DNA of 5,058 nucleotides, from the NCBI GenBank assembly GCA_002483745.1, contig DLIM01000007.1, forward strand, positions 1-5,058, in the 5' to 3' direction. The translations under genes and the position numbers were made by a program. Origin of the DNA: Caryophanales bacterium UBA7642. GTDB lineage: Bacteria; Bacillota_I; Bacilli_A; RFN20; CAG-288. Under the pieces are notes generated by a model. The model was not told the origin of the DNA. It was given only the letters and a program-made list of their open reading frames with translations, and made no database searches. Positions 1 to 5,058 of the stretch are shown here, one piece after another (the first letter of the stretch is position 1; each line of letters starts with the position of its first letter).

Positions 1-1488
1 CAGATTATTGGAGACTGCGATCCTAATAAGACTGGCACCACCGTTGAATTCACTCCTGATCCTTTGATTTTCAAAGAGACCACCACTTTTGATTACACCA
101 CAGTCAATAACTATTTAAGACAGACCGCTTATTTGACTAAGGGTCTTGATATCTCTCTTGATGATGTTAGAGATCCTGACAATAAGCTTCACTCTCATTA
201 CTGCTTCCAAGGCGGTATTCAGGAATATGTGAATTATATCAACCAGGAAAAGGATAAGGTCTTTGATGCCGTTCCTTATATCAATGGCGGTTCTACTGTT
301 GAAACTGGCGGAATCGATACTAAACCGACCACTATTATTGTTGAATGCGCCATGCAACCTACTAAAGGCTCTATTATCAATATGAATTCCTTCTGCAACA
401 ACATTAGGACTACTGGTGGCGGAACTCATGAGGAAGGCTTCAGATTGGCTATTGGGCGTGAGCTTAACAACTATTTCAAAGCTAAGGGCTGGATTAAAGA
501 CACCGATGAGAACTTCCGCTCTGAAGATTGCCTAGAAGGCTTAACCGTTGTTTTATCTATCAAACACAATAATCCTCAGTATGAAGGCCAGGTTAAGGAT
601 AAGCTTGGCAATGATGAAGTCAGAAAGGTCGTTTCTTCCATTGTCGGAGATTTCCTGAAGGATTGGCTGATGGAGAATCCTAAGGAAGGCAAGGAATGGT
701 ATGACCGTGTTGTTTTAGCCTTTAAGGGAAGAAGAGCTGCCGAAAGAGCTAAAGCTTTAGCTCAAGGACGTCTCTCGGCTGGCAGCGGTATGCCTGATAA
801 GCTTACTGATTGTATTTCTAAGCTTCCTGAAGAGCGTGAGCTTTTCATCGTTGAAGGTAATTCAGCAGGTGGTTCAGCAGTTCAGGGAAGAGATGCTAAC
901 ACCCAGGCTATCTTGCCTCTAAGAGGTAAGATTCTCAATATCGAGAAAGCTCAGGCTACCCGTATTGAGAAGAACGTCGAAATCTACAACATGGTTACAG
1001 CCATCGGCGCTGGACAGGGCGAAGCTTTTGATATCACCAAGATCAAATATAACAAGGTCATCATCATGACCGATGCTGATGTCGATGGCTCCCATATTAG
1101 AATTCTATTGATGACTTTCTTCTATCGCTTTATGAAGCCTCTTGTAGAGCAAGGACATCTTTATATTGCTCAGCCTCCGCTTTACCGTCTTACCTATCAG
1201 GGACATAAGTATTACGCTTTCAATGATGATGAACTCGAAATGATTAAATCCAAGCTGCCTCTTAATGCCAGATATGGCTTACAGCGTTATAAGGGCTTAG
1301 GTGAAATGGATCCTGATCAGCTAGACGAAACGACAATGGATAAGAACCATCGCCGAATGCTAAGAGTCTCCATTGAAGATGCCGAGGCCGCCAATGACTC
1401 CATCATTGATTTGATGGGTGAAAACGTTGAGCCAAGAAAAGACTACATCACTGCAAACGCCAAGTTCGTAAAGAACCTTGATATCTAA
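1..1488 (+). CDS. gyrB: DNA gyrase subunit B, 5'-truncated by window edge
   Basis: ATPase subunit of DNA gyrase, which with GyrA introduces negative supercoils. The frame is open from base 1, so the gene starts upstream. The visible 495 residues begin near residue 150 of a typical GyrB, at the TGTTVEFTPD stretch, and the nucleotide-binding half of the GHKL domain is missing. A TTG at 64 lies inside this conserved stretch and is not the start. In order (numbering from base 1): transducer domain with GGTHEEGF and the loop that normally reads QTK, here QVK (197-199); TOPRIM domain with EGNSAGGSA (285-293), LRGKILNIEKA and DADVDGSH (metal-binding Asp358, Asp360); C-terminal QRYKGLGEM and VEPRKDYI, ending NLDI. 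The large insert of gammaproteobacterial GyrB is absent. GKILNIEKA and the NLDI end favour GyrB over ParE. Odd residues are Asn287 for the usual Asp, Val294 for Lys and Asp442 for the usual Trp of QLWETTM. The TAA stop lies 14 bases before gyrA. Confidence 0.97.
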   Translation, partial: QIIGDCDPNKTGTTVEFTPDPLIFKETTTFDYTTVNNYLRQTAYLTKGLDISLDDVRDPDNKLHSHYCFQGGIQEYVNYINQEKDKVFDAVPYINGGSTVETGGIDTKPTTIIVECAMQPTKGSIINMNSFCNNIRTTGGGTHEEGFRLAIGRELNNYFKAKGWIKDTDENFRSEDCLEGLTVVLSIKHNNPQYEGQVKDKLGNDEVRKVVSSIVGDFLKDWLMENPKEGKEWYDRVVLAFKGRRAAERAKALAQGRLSAGSGMPDKLTDCISKLPEERELFIVEGNSAGGSAVQGRDANTQAILPLRGKILNIEKAQATRIEKNVEIYNMVTAIGAGQGEAFDITKIKYNKVIIMTDADVDGSHIRILLMTFFYRFMKPLVEQGHLYIAQPPLYRLTYQGHKYYAFNDDELEMIKSKLPLNARYGLQRYKGLGEMDPDQLDETTMDKNHRRMLRVSIEDAEAANDSIIDLMGENVEPRKDYITANAKFVKNLDI

Positions 1489-1493
1489 AGGAG
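1488..1493 (+). promoter_or_regulatory. Shine-Dalgarno sequence of gyrA
   Basis: AAGGAG, overlapping the last base of the gyrB stop codon and 9 bases before the ATG at 1503. The spacing is good and the match to the 16S rRNA tail is strong. It fixes the gyrA start even though that start adds about 63 residues before the conserved core, and it implies GyrA is translated from the shared gyrB-gyrA message. Confidence 0.9.
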
Positions 1494-1502
1494 AATTTCA
1501 AA

Positions 1503-4244
1503 ATGAATGATAACGATGAAAATAAGAAAATCAACCCTGAGGATGAAACTAAGGTTGCTGATGATTCTCCTAAGTCAATAAACGAAGACGATGGTGAAAA
1601 TATCGGTGACAACAAAGTCACTGGAAATGGAATCTCTGGTCTTACTGAAGGTATTGTCTCTGGTATCACCGATGATGAATTCGCTGGTGAAATCAAGAAT
1701 TCCTTCCTCGACTATGCTGTCTCAACTTTAACTAGCCGTGCTATTCCTGATGCCCGTGATGGTATGAAGCCGGTTCAGAGAAGAATTATCTTCGATATGT
1801 GGGATATGGGTATCACTCCCGATAAGCCTTTCAAGAAATCAGCCCGTGTCGTTGGTGACGTTATGGGTAAATATCACCCTCACGGTGATTCAGCTATTTA
1901 CTTAGCTATGTGCCGTATGGCTCAGGGTTTTGCTATGCGTTACACGCTAGTCCAAGGCCATGGTAACTTTGGCTCTCCTGATGGTGATGAACCGGCAGCT
2001 TCCCGTTACACTGAGGCCCGTCTTTCTAAGATTGCCCTCGAAATGTGCAAAGATATCGATAAGGAGACTGTTCCTTTTACTGATACTTACGATTCTGAAG
2101 GACAGGAACCGACCGTTTTGCCTTCTCGTTTCCCCAACCTTCTCTGCAATGAGTCTTCAGGTATTGCTGTTGGTATGGCTACTTCCATTCCTCCGCATAA
2201 CCTCACTGAGACTGTTACCGCTGTTCAGGATCTTATTCAGCATCCGGAAATGACTACTGATGATTTAATGCAAATCATCAAAGGCCCGGATTTCCCTGGT
2301 GGCGGCATTATCTTAGGAAGAGCCGGAATCAAACGTTATTTTGAAACCGGACGTGGCTCTGTCAAAGTCAGAGGCCGTTATCATGTGGAAGATTTAGGAT
2401 CACATGAGAATATTGTCTTTACTGAGCTTCCTTATATGGTCAATAAGAGGGACTTAGCAAAGCATATTGTCGATTTGGCCGATAATAAAACTGTGGAAGG
2501 CATTTCTTCAGTCGCTGATTACTCATCTCAGAAGATGGGAACCCACTTCACTATCGTCTTAAAGAAGGGTGCCAACGCTGACTTAGTCCTAAACCATCTT
2601 TTCCACTACACCGCTTTGCAGTCAAGCTTTGCAGTCAATATGCTAGCTCTTGATAACGGAACCCCGAAAGTTCTTTCAATGAGACAGGCTCTCGATATCT
2701 ATATCAAGTTCCAGGAATCCATCATTACTAACCGTACCAAGTTCGATTTACGAAAAGCTAATGAACGTATCCATATTCTCGATGCCATTATTGCAGTTAC
2801 CGATGCTATTGATGAAACTGTCCATATCATCCGTTCTTCTAAGACTAACGATGAAGCTACCGCCAGACTTAAAGAAAGATTCGGCTTCGATGATGTCCAG
2901 TGCAAAGCTATCCTTGATATGACTTTAAGGAAGTTGACCGGACTTGAATATCAAAAATATGTTGATGAAAAGGCTGCCCTAAGTGAAGACTGCAAGAAGT
3001 ACAATCTCATCCTATCTGACCACTCAGTCCTTCAGAAGGTTTTAATTGATGAACTTGAAGTCATCAAAAAGCAGTACGGCGATGCTAGAAGAACTGAAAT
3101 CTCCGATGTCGACTATGATGAAACCGATGAGGATTTGATTCCTAATAAGGAAATTCTAATTATCCTTACTGAGAACGGCTACATCAAGCGTGTCGATCCT
3201 AGTGAGTTCCGTACTCAGAATAGAGGCGGAGTCGGTGTTAAAGGCATGGAGACCAAGAACGATGATACCGTCAAGATTCTTCGCCACTCTAGAACCAAGA
3301 CCGATGTCCTCTTCTTCACCAATGCCGGACGTGTCTATCACTGCCGCGGCTACCAGATTCAGGAAGGCAACCGTACCTCTAAAGGTATTCCGATTGTCAA
3401 CTTCCTGAAGTTAATGAATGGCGAATCTATTAACTCCATTATCTCTATGGATGACTATGGCGAAAACTCCTACCTCTTCTTTGCCACTAAAAAGGGTGTG
3501 GTCAAACGTTGCTTAGCATCTGATTTTGAGAATATCAACTCCAATGGTAAGATTGCTGTCTCCTTAAGAGACGGAGATGAGCTTCTCGATGTTAAACGTA
3601 CTGATGGAAAAGCCATTGTTTCCTTAGGATCATCCGAAGGCAAGGTTTGTTCTTTCAATGAAAGCGATGTTCGCTGCATGGGAAGAACAGCTACCGGTGT
3701 TAAAGGTATCGACTTACCTGATGATGCCAAGGTTGTTGGTGTAGTTACTTCAATGGAAGGAAATAAGATCTTCTCGCTTTCTACTTTAGGATTCGGAAAG
3801 ATTACCGATGGAACAGCTTACCGTATCACTTCAAGAGGCTCTAAAGGCGTCATCACCATGAAGTCTGGTGAAAAGAATGGTCATCTTTTAACTATTAAGA
3901 CTGTTCAAGGCGATGAAGATATCATCATCATTACTGATAAAGGCACTACTATTAGAACTACCTTGACTCAGGTTAAGAACTGCTCTAGAAACACTATTGG
4001 TGTTAAGATTATTACTCTCCGTCAGAATGAGGAAATCAGCTCTTGCTGTATTGAGCCCTCTGAGGCTGAGTATGAAGCCACCAATCCGGAAACACCTGAT
4101 GATAATAAAGGTCCTTCATCCACTGAAGGCAATGATAATTCCACAAGTGACGATGCTGCCCTTAATGAGCTATTAAAGAGAGCTGAGTCTACTGGCGATG
4201 ACGATGATTCCGATGATGATAAGAAATCGGACGAGGGTGAATAA
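1503..4244 (+). CDS. gyrA: DNA gyrase subunit A
   Basis: Breakage-reunion and DNA-wrapping subunit of gyrase, 913 residues (about 820-875 is usual). Order: acidic extension 1-63; winged-helix and tower region from FLDYAVS (68), with KKSARVVGDV, GKYHPHGDS (122-130) and catalytic Arg168-Tyr169 in AASRYTEARL; C-gate coiled coil roughly 395-535 with LDMTLRKLTGLE; beta-pinwheel roughly 548-850; acidic tail 851-913. The GyrA-box, usually QRRGGRG, reads QNRGGVG (572-578), but the full pinwheel and the gyrB partner argue for GyrA rather than ParC. No ATG, GTG or TTG lies in frame between 1503 and the core, and a strong AAGGAG precedes 1503, so the extension is genuinely encoded. The residue at the E. 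coli Asp87 position is Leu134; the one before catalytic Arg-Tyr is Ser167 instead of the usual Met. It is probably co-transcribed with gyrB, and a terminator follows directly. Confidence 0.97.
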   Translation: MNDNDENKKINPEDETKVADDSPKSINEDDGENIGDNKVTGNGISGLTEGIVSGITDDEFAGEIKNSFLDYAVSTLTSRAIPDARDGMKPVQRRIIFDMWDMGITPDKPFKKSARVVGDVMGKYHPHGDSAIYLAMCRMAQGFAMRYTLVQGHGNFGSPDGDEPAASRYTEARLSKIALEMCKDIDKETVPFTDTYDSEGQEPTVLPSRFPNLLCNESSGIAVGMATSIPPHNLTETVTAVQDLIQHPEMTTDDLMQIIKGPDFPGGGIILGRAGIKRYFETGRGSVKVRGRYHVEDLGSHENIVFTELPYMVNKRDLAKHIVDLADNKTVEGISSVADYSSQKMGTHFTIVLKKGANADLVLNHLFHYTALQSSFAVNMLALDNGTPKVLSMRQALDIYIKFQESIITNRTKFDLRKANERIHILDAIIAVTDAIDETVHIIRSSKTNDEATARLKERFGFDDVQCKAILDMTLRKLTGLEYQKYVDEKAALSEDCKKYNLILSDHSVLQKVLIDELEVIKKQYGDARRTEISDVDYDETDEDLIPNKEILIILTENGYIKRVDPSEFRTQNRGGVGVKGMETKNDDTVKILRHSRTKTDVLFFTNAGRVYHCRGYQIQEGNRTSKGIPIVNFLKLMNGESINSIISMDDYGENSYLFFATKKGVVKRCLASDFENINSNGKIAVSLRDGDELLDVKRTDGKAIVSLGSSEGKVCSFNESDVRCMGRTATGVKGIDLPDDAKVVGVVTSMEGNKIFSLSTLGFGKITDGTAYRITSRGSKGVITMKSGEKNGHLLTIKTVQGDEDIIIITDKGTTIRTTLTQVKNCSRNTIGVKIITLRQNEEISSCCIEPSEAEYEATNPETPDDNKGPSSTEGNDNSTSDDAALNELLKRAESTGDDDDSDDDKKSDEGE

Positions 4245-4276
4245 AAAAAGGCCTAGCTTTGGCTAGGCTCTTTATT
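4244..4276 (+). terminator. Rho-independent terminator after gyrA
   Basis: A perfect 7-bp stem, GCCTAGC (4251-4257) with GCTAGGC (4262-4268), closes a TTTG loop and is followed by the T-rich run TCTTTATT (4269-4276). An A-run (4244-4249, beginning with the last base of the gyrA stop) precedes the stem, so the arms can extend by A-T pairs and the structure could also work weakly on the opposite strand. It ends the gyrB-gyrA unit. The T-run is broken by C and A, so some read-through into the next gene is plausible. Confidence 0.88.
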
Positions 4277-4282
4277 GAAATT

Positions 4283-5058
4283 ATGAAATACTTATTGGTC
4301 TTTGATAGCTTAAGATTAAACAACAGTCTAGGTTTTACCGTCAAAGAGAATGTCACCAATACTTTGACAAGGAGAGGCGATAAATTTACCTTTCTCACTA
4401 ATGATGACTATGATGCCGTTATAGCCGGGTCAGGAGAAGACCTTTTCGCAAAGTATTCCTCTCTTAAGCCTAACAAACCCATCTATGTCTTCGCTGATGC
4501 TGACTCTAATGATGTAGCTATCAATACCAGAGGGAAAGAAAATAATATTATTCTTTCTCAGACTGCTTTCAATTACTATCAGAAAGCCACCAAATTATTA
4601 GTCGCTTTTGATTCCCAGATTGATTTCCTTAAAAGTCATGGTATTAAGACTCCTATTGTTAGAATCAACCTAGATCCAACCTTCCTTAAAACCGATCATC
4701 TTTTTGATTATGAGAGGACTGCTTTTAGGTCTTTCTATCAGATACCTTTAGATGATCAATTGATTGTTTCCTATGGATCCTACTCTGACAAAAAAGAATT
4801 CTCAGCTTTGGAATCAATTGCGGGAGTCTCACCTGACAAGGAATATATCTTTTTTGGACATAACGATCGAGAATTTGTGAAGATGAAGATGATGGAAAGA
4901 CTAGTAAAAGCCGATAATATCAAATACCTAGAGACCATGCCGGAGGAGCTTTATCATTCAGCTCTCTTAAATATCGATGCTCTTCTTTTTACTCAAAAGT
5001 TCATTCCTTATCCAAATATCATTATTGATGCTATCTACTATAAAATCCCGATTATTGC
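4283..5058 (+). CDS. Glycosyltransferase-like protein (GT-B, family 4-like), 3'-truncated by window edge
   Basis: The frame is open from ATG 4283 to the window end (258 codons plus 2 bases), starting MKYLLVFDSL. The pattern fits a GT-B glycosyltransferase: an N-terminal Rossmann-like half with YDAVIAG (43-49), IYVFADAD (67-74) and a linker IVRINLDPTFL (125-135); then a second half with LIVSYGSYSDKKEF (160-173), EYIFFGHNDREF (187-198), NIKYLETMPEELY (212-224) and ALLFTQ (233-238). From memory this spacing resembles the family 4 enzymes that glucosylate diacylglycerol for lipoteichoic acid or glycolipid anchors (LafA/LafB/CpoA type), so a membrane-surface sugar-transfer role is possible. The usual donor-binding EX7E motif is not intact: the aligned positions are Ile241 and Asp249. 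There is no signal peptide. No Shine-Dalgarno sequence is seen before the ATG, which sits just after the terminator; an in-frame TTG at 4259 lies within the hairpin and is unlikely. Coding is clear; function is moderate to low confidence. Confidence 0.7.
   Translation, partial: MKYLLVFDSLRLNNSLGFTVKENVTNTLTRRGDKFTFLTNDDYDAVIAGSGEDLFAKYSSLKPNKPIYVFADADSNDVAINTRGKENNIILSQTAFNYYQKATKLLVAFDSQIDFLKSHGIKTPIVRINLDPTFLKTDHLFDYERTAFRSFYQIPLDDQLIVSYGSYSDKKEFSALESIAGVSPDKEYIFFGHNDREFVKMKMMERLVKADNIKYLETMPEELYHSALLNIDALLFTQKFIPYPNIIIDAIYYKIPII

Noticed and set aside
64..66. TTG at 64 as the start of gyrB
   Set aside because: The frame is open and conserved (TGTTVEFTPD) from base 1; the true start is outside the window.
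1503..1691. GyrA N-terminal extension as a mis-called start
   Set aside because: There is no ATG, GTG or TTG in frame between 1503 and the conserved core, and AAGGAG is well placed before 1503.
1448..1696. Antisense and other-frame reading frames inside gyrB and gyrA (for example 1448-1696, 1960-2253, 2699-2905, 3470-3730)
   Set aside because: They lie wholly or mostly within strongly conserved genes, show low-complexity Ser/Leu-rich products, and have no ribosome binding site or recognisable motif.
1..4244. parE-parC (topoisomerase IV) instead of gyrB-gyrA
   Set aside because: GKILNIEKA, the NLDI ending, the full six-blade type C-terminal domain and a recognisable though altered GyrA-box fit gyrase. 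A few ParC-like residues are noted but do not outweigh this.
1..4244. Alternative genetic code (UGA=Trp) as in Mycoplasma
   Set aside because: No in-frame TGA occurs in either gyrase gene and the Trp codons are TGG.
4189..4398. Minus-strand reading frame across the gyrA end and terminator
   Set aside because: It runs through the terminator hairpin and opposite the glycosyltransferase frame, with a composition typical of antisense shadow.

Overview
The window holds the 3' part of gyrB, a complete gyrA and the 5' part of a glycosyltransferase-like gene, all on the + strand. Base composition is moderately AT-rich. Every tryptophan checked in the two gyrase genes is TGG and both stop codons are TAA, so nothing suggests the UGA=Trp code. 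The gyrB-gyrA order, the AAGGAG ribosome binding site and the Gram-positive-like GyrB and GyrA sequences point to a low-GC Firmicute (Bacillota), possibly an Erysipelotrichia- or Acholeplasma-like lineage. That placement is inference from sequence style; no rRNA or other marker is present to settle it.

Layout. Bases 1-1488 are gyrB, cut by the window edge, so the first half of the ATPase domain is missing. After a 14-base gap with a strong Shine-Dalgarno sequence comes gyrA (1503-4244), almost certainly co-transcribed and encoding the partner subunit. A rho-independent terminator (4244-4276) follows the gyrA stop directly. Only 6 bases beyond its T-tract, at 4283, a third reading frame opens and runs off the end. 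It looks like a divergent GT-B (family 4-like) glycosyltransferase distantly resembling the enzymes that make glycolipid anchors in Gram-positive bacteria. It has no evident function in common with gyrase.

GyrB and GyrA form the A2B2 DNA gyrase that introduces negative supercoils using ATP. The genes are orthodox in order and domain content, and I see no mobile element, CRISPR array, RNA gene or obvious new system. The unusual part is in the proteins. Several positions that are nearly invariant, or that are classic quinolone-resistance positions, carry atypical residues: Leu at the GyrA Asp87 position, Asn at the GyrB Asp426 position, Val for a TOPRIM lysine, QVK for the QTK loop, and a GyrA-box lacking two of its basic residues. 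GyrA also has long acidic extensions at both ends. Together these suggest a gyrase whose drug response and DNA wrapping may differ from the textbook enzyme.
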